A stretch of DNA of 64,000 nucleotides. Origin: JBDHWG01 sp046328525. GTDB lineage: Bacteria > Chloroflexota > Anaerolineae > Epilineales > JAHCIE01. Both the position numbers and the translations under genes were made by a program. Positions 53,590 to 62,515 of this stretch are shown here, piece by piece. Below the pieces are notes generated by a model. The model ran no database searches. It had not been told where the DNA came from and saw only the letters and a list, made by a program, of their open reading frames with translations. Positions within the stretch are counted from its first letter, which is position 1; each line of letters begins with the position of its first letter. The stretch spans positions 62,001-126,000 of the forward strand of contig JAXLWK010000010.1 in NCBI GenBank assembly GCA_046328525.1, given 5' to 3'.

Positions 53590-54312
53590 GTTCGCCGTGT
53601 GTTTGTCGGCGACAAGGGCGAGCCGCCACGGCCAGTGCCAGTACACGCGCGCCGGTACGCCCGCCACGCGCGCCAGCTCCCGCATCTCGCGCCGCGTGTA
53701 CGCCCGCCGAATGGACAGCGGAGCGTCGTAGCGTGTCAGGTAGCTCCGGGCGATGAACGGCTGGAGCGCGAAGTAGCCCAGGTACGGCGGCCACGCCCGG
53801 ATCAGGTCATTCGCAATTACCCCTCGCCGCGCCGTCGCGTACCACGACGCGAGCATCGCCGCGACGGTCGGCGGCGGGAAATGGTGCAGAAACAACGAGG
53901 CCACTATGTAGTCAACGTCCACCGCCAGCGGGAGGTTCCCGGCGTCGGCGGCGACGAGCTGAATCTCCGGATAGGCGCGCAGCCAGGGCCGCGCAATCGC
54001 CAGGTGGCGCTGGTTGAGGTCCACGGCCAGCACGCGCACGTCCACGCCGCGCCGCCGCGCCCAGCGCACGATGGCGACCGGCAGGTCCGCCGCCCCCGCG
54101 CCGATGTCGGCGACGACGATGGGCTGCTGCAATGCGCGGGCGGCGTCCAGGAGACGCGGAAGCAAGTGCCGCGCCAGGGTGTCCCAGCCGCCCAGCCAGC
54201 GGTTGATGCGGCGCAGGTCGGTCAGACTGACGGCGGCCTCGTCGAGGCTGCCCACATTCAGGTCGAGAAGCTCAGGGGCGTCGAAACGCGGCAAGTCTGG
54301 CAGCACGGGCAT
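53581..54312 (-). CDS. class I SAM-dependent methyltransferase
   Basis: 243 residues from the ATG at 54312; a GTG two codons earlier is also possible. Motif I IVVADIGAGAADLPVAIV, acidic DLNQRHLAIARPW, and IVASLFLHHFPPPT with LHHF after the fourth strand, which fits small-molecule/lipid O-methyltransferases found beside polyketide or quinone genes. The C-terminus resembles UbiE-like relatives. Its last two codons (CTG TAG) are provided by a family-C palindrome at 53562-53589. Confidence 0.75.
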   Translation of the reverse strand: MPVLPDLPRFDAPELLDLNVGSLDEAAVSLTDLRRINRWLGGWDTLARHLLPRLLDAARALQQPIVVADIGAGAADLPVAIVRWARRRGVDVRVLAVDLNQRHLAIARPWLRAYPEIQLVAADAGNLPLAVDVDYIVASLFLHHFPPPTVAAMLASWYATARRGVIANDLIRAWPPYLGYFALQPFIARSYLTRYDAPLSIRRAYTRREMRELARVAGVPARVYWHWPWRLALVADKHTANDL

Positions 54313-54370
54313 ACTCACTCGTTGGTCGTTCTAGGGGCGGCCTTGCCACCCCGACTCCAATCGCCCGGGC

Positions 54371-54396
54371 GTAGCGCCGACTGAAGTCGGCGCTAC
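54371..54396. repeat. family-C palindrome (GTAGCGCCGACTGAAG type)
   Basis: GTAGCGCCGACTGAAGTCG plus GCGCTAC: 26 bp, perfect except at the central bases. It is located between the methyltransferase start and the orphan promoter. Confidence 0.85.
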
Positions 54397-54468
54397 AGGC
54401 GTAAGCGTGAATTATACTGTCTCCTGTCAGAAATAGCAGGCGTCGGCCCCCTCGCTCTTCTTGAGTGG

Positions 54469-54497
54469 TTGACCTATGCTCATCTGCTGGCTAGAAT
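54469..54497 (+). promoter_or_regulatory. orphan promoter-like sequence
   Basis: -35 TTGACC (54469-54474), 17 bp, -10 TAGAAT (54492-54497) on the plus strand. There is no plus-strand gene downstream; RNA would run into the family-D palindrome at 54554-54630 and then antisense to the next gene. It may drive a short untranslated RNA or be fortuitous. Confidence 0.35.
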
Positions 54498-54553
54498 TGG
54501 CATAATGGTCGTACTTGACATGACGGCAGAGCGCGAAGTTTCTAACCAAGTGA

Positions 54554-54630
54554 AGGGAACGCAAAGGCGGAGAGACACAAAGGGGAAAACCCCGTTGTCA
54601 TTCTTTGCGCCTTTGCGCCTTGGCGTTCCT
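54554..54630. repeat. family-D degenerate palindrome
   Basis: GGGAACGCAAAGGCGG and CTTTGCGCCTTGGCGTTCC are near-complementary arms around AT-richer sequence with CCCCGTTGTCATT. It is a classic example of this family. Confidence 0.8.
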
Positions 54631-54662
54631 ATCTTCTCCGGTCCCTCTCCTGGCGCACAAAG

Positions 54663-54691
54663 ACCGCCGTCCCTCATGAATGGGCGGCGGT
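54663..54691 (-). terminator. hairpin terminator of the minus-strand gene ending at 54709
   Basis: ACCGCCGTCCC and GGGCGGCGGT form a stem around CTCATGAAT. On the minus strand it is followed by TCTTTGT. It lies 18 bp after the stop codon. Confidence 0.55.
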
Positions 54692-54708
54692 TGCTTATGC
54701 TGGCCCTT

Positions 54709-55332
54709 TTAGCGCTCCTGCCGGATGCGGACCAGGTGGTCGTCGCGGACGCCCTGGGCGCGGAGCATCATCGCGCCCAGGGCGGTATTGTCCACGGGCT
54801 TGCTGACGCGAATCAGCGGACCATCCGACGGCGGCAACGCCATTTTCGCCAATTGCGTCGGCGTGTCGCGCACGACGTGCACCAGCGGCGGCGGCATGTG
54901 CCCCACCGCCGCGTCCGCCACGGCTCCCGCGCCTGGCACGGCGACCGGCAGGATCACACGCCAGGCAATCAGCACAGCCAGCAGCCCGGCGACCAGCAAC
55001 CCCATACGCACCGCCTGCGGGTGATACACCGGCGGCGTCGGCGCGCGCAGCTCGACGACGGGCATCGTCGCCAGGGCGTCGAAATTCGGGAAGAAGCGCG
55101 GCAGCGCGGGCGCGTAACGCTGCGACACGCGCCACATGCGGAGGTCCGCCTCGTAGTGGCGCTCGCCCGCTGGTACGGCGGCCTCGAACGCGGCCAGGGT
55201 CGGGTAGAAGCCCGGCCCGTAGCGCAGCCGCATGTAATAGCTGCCACCATGCTGGCGCAGTTCGTCAATGTGAATACCGGGTACATCCTGCTCTGGCACA
55301 GCTACCCCCTTATACTCGCTGTCATGGCTCAT
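54709..55332 (-). CDS. single-span membrane protein of unknown function
   Basis: 207 residues from ATG 55332 (an earlier frame of 33 residues has no ribosome site). A soluble N-terminal region (HDSEYKGVAVPEQDVPGIHIDELRQHGGSYYMRLRYGPGFYPTLAAFEAAVPAGERHYEADLRMWRV written in parts: residues 1-100) is followed by one helix (residues 109-130, RMGLLVAGLLAVLIAWRVILPV) and a roughly 75-residue tail. The N-terminal part has aromatic/acidic content but no familiar motif. Function not assignable. Confidence 0.55.
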   Translation of the reverse strand: MSHDSEYKGVAVPEQDVPGIHIDELRQHGGSYYMRLRYGPGFYPTLAAFEAAVPAGERHYEADLRMWRVSQRYAPALPRFFPNFDALATMPVVELRAPTPPVYHPQAVRMGLLVAGLLAVLIAWRVILPVAVPGAGAVADAAVGHMPPPLVHVVRDTPTQLAKMALPPSDGPLIRVSKPVDNTALGAMMLRAQGVRDDHLVRIRQER

Positions 55333-55523
55333 CACATTATGTGGCGTTAGTTGCCCTGACGCGCCGTTTGGTCTATACTCCTTGTTCGGCGTGAAGCGAT
55401 AGACCGCCCATCTGCCCATAGAGCAAGACAAGGGCCAGCATAGGGCGCGCCGCGTGCCAGCCGCTCGCCCTTTCTATATATAGTGATACATGACGGATGA
55501 TTTGTACTACATATGGACGCGGC

Positions 55524-55552
55524 TTGAGTTTTCGTCCTGGCCGTTGTATAAT
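55524..55552 (+). promoter_or_regulatory. promoter of the M23 lipoprotein operon
   Basis: -35 TTGAGT (55524-55529), 17 bp, -10 TATAAT (55547-55552), 24 bp before the TTG start at 55577. Confidence 0.75.
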
Positions 55553-55576
55553 GCAAAATAGCGGCCGGAGGATGGT

Positions 55577-56650
55577 TTGAGGCGGCTGCTCGGCGGTGTC
55601 GCGATCGCGCTCCTGATGCTGGTCTCCGGCTGCACCGCCGATACGCCCGCGCCCATCGCGGCCGCGGTGGCCCTGGTGATCCGGCCGACGGCCACGCCGA
55701 CGGTGACGCCAACGCCGACACCCACGGCCACGCCGACCGCCACGCCAACGGCGACGCCGACCGCGACACCCACGGCCACGGCCACGCCGACGGCCACACC
55801 GACGCCGACCGTGACGCCGACGCCGCGCCCGGCCAGGGTGGTCATGCGACCCGACCGAACGGCGGTCGCCCAGGGGCACACGCTGACCGTCACGCTCACC
55901 GCCGACCAGCCCATCACAGCGACGGGCACGCTGGGCGATGCGCCGCTCCAGTTCCACCGCGCCAAAGACGCGACGTGGGCAATCGTGGGCATCCCACTGG
56001 ACGCGCCGACAGGCCCATTGCCGCTGCGGGTCGTGGTGGACGACGCGACGGGGAAGAAGCAGACGTTGACGGCGGCCATTGAGGTGACGCGGATGGAGCA
56101 GCCGAGGCTCAGCTTTGTCCTCCCGCCCAACAAGGCCGACCTCATCAACCCGGAGATTACCGGACCGGAGTTGGCCGCGCTCCAGAAAGTCTGGGCCGTA
56201 GACACACCGACGTGGCGCGGGACGCCGATGCGGCGGCCGCTGGCGGCGGATGCGCCGATGAGCGCGACGTTCGGCCAGGAGCGCATCTACAACGGCGGCG
56301 CGCTGGAAGACTCGCACACCGGAACGGATTGGGCAGCCGAGGTGGGGACGCCGGTCCTGGCGGCGGCCCCCGGCCGGGTCGTGGTGGCGGCTCCAATGCA
56401 GGTGCGGGGCAACAACGTATGGATTGACCACGGCTGGGGCGTGTACACGGGCTACTTTCACCTGTCGTCGCTGGCGGTGAAGCCCGGCCAGGTGGTGCAG
56501 GCGGGGCAAACGCTGGGCGCAGTGGGGACGACGGGCCGCTCGACAGGGCCGCATCTCCACTGGGAGGTCAGAGTTCACGGCGTACCCGTGGATCCGCTGG
56601 AGTGGCTCAGCCGGCCGATTGGCCCAACAACAGGCGAGAGCGGCCCGTGA
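55577..56650 (+). CDS. lipoprotein M23 metallopeptidase
   Basis: 357 residues from a TTG start with GGAGGA upstream. Lipobox LMLVSGC near residue 19. A Thr/Pro-rich region of about 45 residues (PTVTPTPTPTATPTATPT-like) forms a wall-spanning stalk. The C-terminal M23 domain has HTGTDWAAEVGTPVLAAAPG, IDHGWGVYTGYFH and HLHWEVRVHG, so zinc ligands are complete. It resembles the other M23 protein (9462-10694) in the last 150 residues but lacks LysM. It probably cuts peptidoglycan cross-links. The guaA gene follows with a near overlap. Confidence 0.87.
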   Translation: MRRLLGGVAIALLMLVSGCTADTPAPIAAAVALVIRPTATPTVTPTPTPTATPTATPTATPTATPTATATPTATPTPTVTPTPRPARVVMRPDRTAVAQGHTLTVTLTADQPITATGTLGDAPLQFHRAKDATWAIVGIPLDAPTGPLPLRVVVDDATGKKQTLTAAIEVTRMEQPRLSFVLPPNKADLINPEITGPELAALQKVWAVDTPTWRGTPMRRPLAADAPMSATFGQERIYNGGALEDSHTGTDWAAEVGTPVLAAAPGRVVVAAPMQVRGNNVWIDHGWGVYTGYFHLSSLAVKPGQVVQAGQTLGAVGTTGRSTGPHLHWEVRVHGVPVDPLEWLSRPIGPTTGESGP

Positions 56651-56679
56651 CCGTTCAGGCTCGCCGACAGGCAGAGGAC

Positions 56680-58245
56680 ATGACACGACCGACGACCGCG
56701 CACGATACAATCATCGTTCTCGACTTCGGCTCCCAGTACAGCCAGCTCATCACGCGGCGGCTGCGGGAGCTGGGCGTGTATAGCGAGATGCTGGCGTGGA
56801 ACGCGCCCGCCGAACGCGTCCTGGCGCTCGACCCGCGCGGCTTCGTCCTCTCCGGCGGCCCGTCGAGCGTCTATGAAACCGGCGCGCCGACCCTGCCGCC
56901 GTATGTTCTCGCCGGCGGCCGGCCCGTGCTGGGCATCTGCTACGGCATGCAGCTCCTCACCCACGCCCTCGGCGGCCACGTCGCGCCGAGTGGTCAGCGA
57001 GAGTATGGCCCGGGCGAGGTCGCCGTGCGCGCGCCCGGCGGCCTGTTCGATGGGCTGCCCGCCACGCTGAGCGTCTGGATGAGCCACGGCGACCGGGTCG
57101 AGACCCCGCCGCCGGGCTTCCACGTGCTCGCCACGAGCGACGGCTCGCCTTGCGCCGCCATCGGCAACGACGCGGGCCTGTACGGCATCCAATTCCACCC
57201 CGAAGTGACCCACACGCCCCAGGGGAGCGACATCCTGGCGAACTTCGTGCGCGTGTGCGGCGTGCGTCAGGACTGGACGCCCGCCGCTTTCATTGAGGAG
57301 AGCATCGCCCGCATCTGCGACCAGGTCGGCGACGGCCACGTGGTGTGCGCCCTGTCCGGCGGCGTGGACTCGTCGGTCGCGGCGACCCTGGTCGCCCGCG
57401 CCGTCGGCGAGCGGCTGACGTGCATCTTCGTGGACCACGGCTTGCTGCGGCAGGGCGAGGCCGAGGCCACCCTCGACCTGTTGCGCCCGGTCATCGCCGC
57501 GCCCATCGTGTTCGTGGACGCCGCGGCCGACTTCCTGGCCGCGCTCCAGGGTGTCACGGACCCGGAGGTCAAGCGCCGCAAGATCGGCGAGCTGTTCATC
57601 CGCACCTTCGAGGTCACGACCGAGCGCTTGGGCGGCTCCGATTTCCTGGTGCAGGGTACGCTCTACCCGGACGTGATCGAGAGCGCCGAGCCATACGGGC
57701 GCGACGCGGGCGCCGCCCCCGCCGCCAAGATCAAGACTCACCACAACGTCGGCGGGCTGCCGGAGGACATGCGCTTCCGCCTCGTCGAGCCGCTACGCTT
57801 CCTGTTCAAGGACGAGACGCGCCGCGTCGGGCTGGCCCTGGGCCTACCGGACGAGGTCGTCTTGCGCCAGCCGTTCCCCGGCCCCGGCCTGGCCGTGCGC
57901 ATCATGGGCGAGGTGACACCGGAGCGCCTCGACACCCTGCGCGCCGCCGACGCCATCGTGCGCCACGAGATCGAGGCTGCTCGCCTGGCGGATCACCCCT
58001 GGCAATTCTTCGCCGTCCTGGCGCCCGTGAAAACGGTCGGCGTCCAGGGCGACTTCCGAACCTACGCCGATCTGGTCGTCGTGCGCGCCGTGACCAGCGA
58101 GGATGGCATGACAGCCGACTGGGCGCGCCTGCCCCACGACCTGCTCGCGCGCATCTCAGCGCGCATCGTGAACGAGGTGCCCCACGTGAACCGCGTCGCC
58201 TACGACATCACGAGCAAGCCACCGGCGACCATCGAGTGGGAGTGA
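56680..58245 (+). CDS. guaA: GMP synthase (glutamine-hydrolysing)
   Basis: 521 residues from ATG 56680; a GTG at 56647, overlapping the stop of the M23 gene, would add 11. Class I amidotransferase domain: IIVLDFGSQYSQLITRRLRELG, GGRPVLGICYGMQ with nucleophile Cys, and YGIQFHPEVTHT with catalytic His/Glu. ATP-pyrophosphatase domain: CALSGGVDSSVAATLV (P-loop). C-terminal dimer domain with KTHHNVGGLP and RQPFPGPGLAVRIMGEVT. It converts XMP to GMP. An operon with the downstream propeller protein is likely (13-bp gap). Confidence 0.95.
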   Translation: MTRPTTAHDTIIVLDFGSQYSQLITRRLRELGVYSEMLAWNAPAERVLALDPRGFVLSGGPSSVYETGAPTLPPYVLAGGRPVLGICYGMQLLTHALGGHVAPSGQREYGPGEVAVRAPGGLFDGLPATLSVWMSHGDRVETPPPGFHVLATSDGSPCAAIGNDAGLYGIQFHPEVTHTPQGSDILANFVRVCGVRQDWTPAAFIEESIARICDQVGDGHVVCALSGGVDSSVAATLVARAVGERLTCIFVDHGLLRQGEAEATLDLLRPVIAAPIVFVDAAADFLAALQGVTDPEVKRRKIGELFIRTFEVTTERLGGSDFLVQGTLYPDVIESAEPYGRDAGAAPAAKIKTHHNVGGLPEDMRFRLVEPLRFLFKDETRRVGLALGLPDEVVLRQPFPGPGLAVRIMGEVTPERLDTLRAADAIVRHEIEAARLADHPWQFFAVLAPVKTVGVQGDFRTYADLVVVRAVTSEDGMTADWARLPHDLLARISARIVNEVPHVNRVAYDITSKPPATIEWE

Positions 58246-58258
58246 AAGGAGCGGCCCT

Positions 58259-60430
58259 ATGTCGGCCAGCGTTGGCCCGCAGCTAGACACAGATATTGTC
58301 CAGGGCGCATTCGTCCAGGGCGCGTGGCGCACCAAGGATGCCGGCGTGGGCGTGTTTCCGGGCGAGGCCATGGGGCACCCGGATCGCGGGCTGCTCCTCG
58401 CCGTCGTCGAGCTGGCCGGACCGGAGGAGGGCAAGGACGCGCTCGGGCAGCAGATGCTCGACGCGGCGCAAAAGGCCTACTTCGCCGCCGCCGGCACGCC
58501 GACCAATGGCCTGCGGCTGGCCGTCGAAGCCGCCAATGAGGCCCTGTACCTCGTGAACTCGACGGTCGAGCGCGACGCTCGCCGCCACGGGGGCATCGGC
58601 CTGGCGACCCTCATCGGCCCCGACCTCTACATCGCCCAGGGCGGCCCCTCCCTGATGTACATCGTCCAGGCGGGCGATCTGCTCCAGTTCCCCTCGGACT
58701 CGCCGTGGATCTCCGGCCGGGACGAGGATGAGGACAACGGCGGCTGGTACCCCCTGGGCGTGCGCCGCAACATCCGCGCCGACCTCTACCATGTCGAAGT
58801 CGGCGACAGTGACCTGGTGGTGCTGACCTCGCCCAGCGTCGCCCATCTCGTCGGCCGCGACTCGCTGCGCACGCTGCTGGATCAGTCGCCGGAGGGGCTG
58901 GCGACGGAGATCGTTCAGCTGGCGGCAACCCAATCCCCGCCGCCGGAGCTTGGCCTCATCGCCGTGCGGCTCGAGGAAGTCCACGGTGTCGCCGCGCCGC
59001 CCAACGGCGCCGGCGACCGTGGCTACGCCAAGCCGGGGACTGCCGCCACCGCCGCCGCTGGCGCCGGCGTCATCGGCCGCATGGGCGGCTGGCTCGGCCA
59101 GACGTCGAAGAGCGCCGCGTCGAGCATGGGCCGGGGCGCGGGCGGCGTCCTGAAGCAGACCCTGCCGGACGAGGAAAACGGGACGCCGGCCGTCCCGCGC
59201 GGGCCGTCCCTGTGGCGCTGGCTCGCTATCATCATCGCCGTGCTCGTCATCGCGGCGGTGGTCTTTTCGGTGTTCCGCTCCATGAACGGGCGGCGGCAGG
59301 AGGACGCCCAGGTCGCCCTCTTGCTCAGCCAGGCGCAGGAACGCCTGACGGCGGCCACCGGCAGCCAGGCGGACAAGCAGTCGGTGCTGAACCTGCTGCG
59401 CGATGGCGAGACCAAGGTCAACGAGGCCCTGAAGGTTCGCCCGAGCGACGAGAACGCTAAGCGCCTCCAGCGGACGTTCCAGCTCCAGATCGAGCAGGTC
59501 GGCGGCATCTACCGCCTGGCCGATTGGACGCCCGTCCTGGCCGCCAATGAGCCTGGCTCGGTGCTGAAGTACTTGCAGCTCAATGGGCCGCAGTTGTACG
59601 CCATGGACACTGGCCTCGGCCGCGTGTTCCGACAGCGCCTCGGCGCGGGCGCGACGCCGGACGTCGCCCTGAAGGCGGGCGACAGCGTCGGCGGGCGCAC
59701 CGTGGGCGACCTGGCCGACATGGTGTGGCTGCGGAGCGGCGGCGCGCGCACGGTGGAGGATGTGGGCGCGATCGCGCGCGACGGGATTCTGTGGGAGATC
59801 AGCCCGACCGGCGCGCCGACCGCGATCCAGATGCCGGGCAGCAAGGACTGGCAGAACCCCATCATCGCCGATACCTACGGCGGCAACGTCTACCTGCTCC
59901 AGCCCGACAGCTCGCAGATTCTCAAGTACGTCGCGGGCGGCAACGACAACTTCCAGGTGCCCGCCGCCTGGCTGGCCGACAAGGTGGACCTCAAGGGCGC
60001 GGTGGACATGGGGATTGACGGCGACATCTTCATCCTGATGGGGGATGGGAAGGTGCGCCGCTTCGCCGGCGGCAAGGAGGACGGTAAGTTCAGCCTCCAG
60101 GGGATTGACCCGCCGCTGACCAGCCCCCAGGCCCTGTTCGTGCCCCAGGAAGGCAAGTCGTTCTACATTCTGGACAACGGGCGCGTCGTCGAGGTGAGCA
60201 AGGACGGCGTCATCCAGCGCCAGTTCCGCGCGCCGACAGACAAGGCGCTGGATGACCCGCGCGGCCTGTATGTGGACACGGCGGCGAACAAGGTGTACGT
60301 CATCAACGGCAACAGCGTCTTTAGCGCGACGATGCCGGCGGCGGGCGCGAGCGGCGGGGCGCAGCCCGTCGGGACGGCGCAGCCGAGCGCCACGGCACAG
60401 CCACAGGCGAAGCCGACGACCCGCCCGTAG
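58259..60430 (+). CDS. pseudo-PP2C membrane protein with extracytoplasmic beta-propeller
   Basis: 723 residues; the ATG follows AAAGGAG. Residues about 10-240 follow the PP2C fold order (GLLLAVVELAGPEEG, RHGGIGLATLIGPDLYIAQGGPSLMYIVQAGDLLQF, PLGVRRNIRADLYHVEVGDSDLVVLTSPSV) but lack the metal-binding Asp residues of active enzymes (ADGMGG is VVELAG). One transmembrane helix (about 318-338, WRWLAIIIAVLVIAAVVFSVF) is followed by an NHL-like region with LDDPRGLYVDTAANKVYVINGNSV repeats. Probably a phospho-sensing or scaffold partner of the Ser/Thr kinases. Confidence 0.7.
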   Translation: MSASVGPQLDTDIVQGAFVQGAWRTKDAGVGVFPGEAMGHPDRGLLLAVVELAGPEEGKDALGQQMLDAAQKAYFAAAGTPTNGLRLAVEAANEALYLVNSTVERDARRHGGIGLATLIGPDLYIAQGGPSLMYIVQAGDLLQFPSDSPWISGRDEDEDNGGWYPLGVRRNIRADLYHVEVGDSDLVVLTSPSVAHLVGRDSLRTLLDQSPEGLATEIVQLAATQSPPPELGLIAVRLEEVHGVAAPPNGAGDRGYAKPGTAATAAAGAGVIGRMGGWLGQTSKSAASSMGRGAGGVLKQTLPDEENGTPAVPRGPSLWRWLAIIIAVLVIAAVVFSVFRSMNGRRQEDAQVALLLSQAQERLTAATGSQADKQSVLNLLRDGETKVNEALKVRPSDENAKRLQRTFQLQIEQVGGIYRLADWTPVLAANEPGSVLKYLQLNGPQLYAMDTGLGRVFRQRLGAGATPDVALKAGDSVGGRTVGDLADMVWLRSGGARTVEDVGAIARDGILWEISPTGAPTAIQMPGSKDWQNPIIADTYGGNVYLLQPDSSQILKYVAGGNDNFQVPAAWLADKVDLKGAVDMGIDGDIFILMGDGKVRRFAGGKEDGKFSLQGIDPPLTSPQALFVPQEGKSFYILDNGRVVEVSKDGVIQRQFRAPTDKALDDPRGLYVDTAANKVYVINGNSVFSATMPAAGASGGAQPVGTAQPSATAQPQAKPTTRP

Positions 60431-60440
60431 GGGAGTTGTT

Positions 60441-60568
60441 GGACCACGAAGGACACGAAAGTCCACGAAAAACGCGAAAGGAACACGCCCCACGGCGCTT
60501 GTTCGCGCGTTCCTCTAAATAAGCCTCGGCTGTCATGCTAACTGTAACGAAGCATCCCCCGGTGCTTC
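60441..60568. repeat. family-D half and family-E half elements
   Basis: GGACCACGAAGGACACGAAA with AACGCGAAAGGAAC (60441-60484) and GCTGTCATGCTAACTGTAAC with CGAAGCATCCCCCGG (60529-60568). These are left halves of the composite seen in full at 36192-36394. Confidence 0.65.
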
Positions 60569-60591
60569 AATCGTTCTCATGAGGAGAGACA

Positions 60592-61671
60592 ATGCCCGTT
60601 CCGGAGAGGCTCGCCGCCGTGCGGCAGCGCATCGAGGAAGAGACGCTGGATGCCCTGGTCGTGAGCAGTGGCGCGAACCGCCGCTATCTGAGCGGCTTCA
60701 CCGGCTCGGCCGGGACGCTCATCATTCGCCCCAGCCAGGCCGTGTTCGCCGTCGATTCGCGCTATTACGAGCAGGTCGGCCAGCAGGCGCCGGACTACAC
60801 GCTGGAGCGCGTCGGCTACGACTTCGTCGGCAACCTGGCGCGGATGCTGGAGGGCGCTCGCCGCGTCGGCTTCGAGGCCGGGACGGTGACGGTGGCCGAG
60901 TTCCAGGACTGGCAGGCGAAAGCGCCGGACATCGAGTGGGTGGCGACGAAAGGGCTGGTCGAGGGCATTCGCGCCGTCAAGGAGCCGGGCGAGATGGCCT
61001 CCATCCGCGCCGCCGCCGAGCTGACCGACGCCGCCTTCGCCTTCGTCTGCGGCATCATCTGCCCTGGCCTGACGGAAAAGGCGGTCGGCTGGGAGCTAGA
61101 GAAGTTCTTCCGCGAGAATGGGGCGAAGAACTGGGCCGACGGCCCCATCGTCGCCAGCGGGCCGAACAGCGCCCTGCCCCACGCGCGCCCCTCGGAGCGC
61201 ATCATCGGCCGCGGCGAGCCGATTGTCATTGACCTGGGCTGCCTGGTGGACGGCTACCACTCCGACATGACGCGCACCATCATCCTCGGCGCGGCCGACG
61301 CGAAGTTCGAGGAGATCTACAGCCTGGTGCTGCGCGCCGAGGAGAACGCGCTCCACCACGTGCGCGCGGGCATGGCCGGCAAGGCAGCGGATGCCCTGGC
61401 CCGCGACATCATCGAGGCGGCCGGCTACGGCGAGAACTTCGGCCACAGCCTGGGCCACGGCGTCGGGCTGGCGATCCACGAGCTGCCGACGGCGCGCAAG
61501 ATCGCCGAGGAACCACTGGGCGTGGACATGACGCTGACCATCGAGCCGGGCGTGTATATTCCCGGCTGGGGCGGCGTCCGCGTCGAGGACCTGGTCGTCA
61601 TCGAGGCCGACGGCGTCCAGCGCCTTAGCCACTCCCCCACGGCCCTGGCCGACATGGTCATCCCAGCCTAG
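60592..61671 (+). CDS. M24 family Xaa-Pro aminopeptidase/dipeptidase
   Basis: 359 residues, typical of short PepQ/aminopeptidase P-like enzymes. The pita-bread metal ligands are present: Asp pair in VIDLGCLVDGYHSDMTRT, His in FGHSLGHGVGLAIHE, Glu in TIEPGVYIP and Glu in RVEDLVV. The N-terminal creatinase-like domain is RLAAVRQRIEEETLDALVVSSGANRRYLSGFTGS. It removes residues before Pro from peptides. Xaa-Pro dipeptidase versus aminopeptidase is not decided. Confidence 0.92.
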   Translation: MPVPERLAAVRQRIEEETLDALVVSSGANRRYLSGFTGSAGTLIIRPSQAVFAVDSRYYEQVGQQAPDYTLERVGYDFVGNLARMLEGARRVGFEAGTVTVAEFQDWQAKAPDIEWVATKGLVEGIRAVKEPGEMASIRAAAELTDAAFAFVCGIICPGLTEKAVGWELEKFFRENGAKNWADGPIVASGPNSALPHARPSERIIGRGEPIVIDLGCLVDGYHSDMTRTIILGAADAKFEEIYSLVLRAEENALHHVRAGMAGKAADALARDIIEAAGYGENFGHSLGHGVGLAIHELPTARKIAEEPLGVDMTLTIEPGVYIPGWGGVRVEDLVVIEADGVQRLSHSPTALADMVIPA

Positions 61672-61728
61672 GCGATGCAGCAAAGCATGCAAGACACGCA
61701 GGATGATGGCGAGCGAGGAGCAAGTCCC

Positions 61729-62514
61729 ATGGACCCCTTGCATGAGGCGCTAGAGGCGGAGGGCAAGCCGCGACAGCTTGCCCTGGAGTATGACGACGGC
61801 AAGGCCAGTGGCCGGAAAAGGAAATCGCCTGACGGAGAAGCGACGACGAACCTGGTGTTCAGCGCCTATGTCGCCAAGAACGCTGATGTATTTCCCCTGG
61901 TGCTCAGTCTGCACGTTCCCGAGGGTTCGGTCGTCGCCGATGTGACATACGGAAAGGGCATCTTCTGGACGAAAGTCCCCAAGGATAAGTACGTTCTACG
62001 CGCATCGGATATACAGACAGGGGTTGATTGTCGTCATCTGCCCTATGCGGATGCAACGCTAGACTGTGTTGTTCTGGATCCTCCGTACATGGAGGGCTTG
62101 TATCGCCGGGATAGTAGCCACATGGCCGGTTCGGGAACGCACGCCACGTTTCGGAACACATACTCCGACGGCCAACCAACGAACCAGGAGAACGGCCCGA
62201 AATGGCATGAAGCCGTACTCGCCTTTTATTTTGCCGCCGGCCGCGAAGCACAGAGGGTGCTCAGGAAACAAGGGGTGCTCATCGTTAAGTGCCAGGATGA
62301 GGTGAGCGCTAACATGCAGCGGCTTACGCATGTCGAAATAATCAACGAGTTTGAGGCGATGGGATTTTATACGCGGGATCTGTTCGTCGTCGTCAGACCC
62401 AACAAGCCGGGCGTCAGCCGGATCAAGGAACAGCGCCATGCGCGCAAGAATCACTCGTACTTCCTCGTTTTCATAAAGACCGAGGGTGGAAACCCGCGCG
62501 CGACCGGACGATGA
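61729..62514 (+). CDS. putative DNA (adenine-N6/cytosine-N4) methyltransferase
   Basis: 261 residues from ATG 61729 with GAGGAG nine bases upstream; an ATG at 61675 is also in frame. SAM motif I is GSVVADVTYGKGIFWTKV and motif IV is LDCVVLDPPYMEGLY; DPPY indicates an exocyclic amino-group methyltransferase, order I before IV. The C-terminus SRIKEQRHARKNHSYFLVFIK is like N6/N4 enzymes. The region is visibly less GC-rich than its neighbours. A nuclease-like gene starts 1 bp after its stop. It is probably the M part of a restriction-modification pair. Confidence 0.75.
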   Translation: MDPLHEALEAEGKPRQLALEYDDGKASGRKRKSPDGEATTNLVFSAYVAKNADVFPLVLSLHVPEGSVVADVTYGKGIFWTKVPKDKYVLRASDIQTGVDCRHLPYADATLDCVVLDPPYMEGLYRRDSSHMAGSGTHATFRNTYSDGQPTNQENGPKWHEAVLAFYFAAGREAQRVLRKQGVLIVKCQDEVSANMQRLTHVEIINEFEAMGFYTRDLFVVVRPNKPGVSRIKEQRHARKNHSYFLVFIKTEGGNPRATGR

Positions 62515-62515
62515 C

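Larger units (their letters stand above)
54313..54708. other. 396-bp intergenic region with repeats, an orphan promoter and a terminator
   Basis: Palindrome 54371-54396, promoter-like 54469-54497 on the plus strand, family-D element 54554-54630 and a hairpin at 54663-54691. No convincing gene; a short RNA is possible. Confidence 0.6.

Noticed and set aside
54469..55350. A long plus-strand open frame of almost 300 codons
   Set aside because: It is antisense to the membrane-protein gene at 54709-55332, has the Arg/His/Gln-heavy composition of a shadow frame, and begins at a TTG without a ribosome site.
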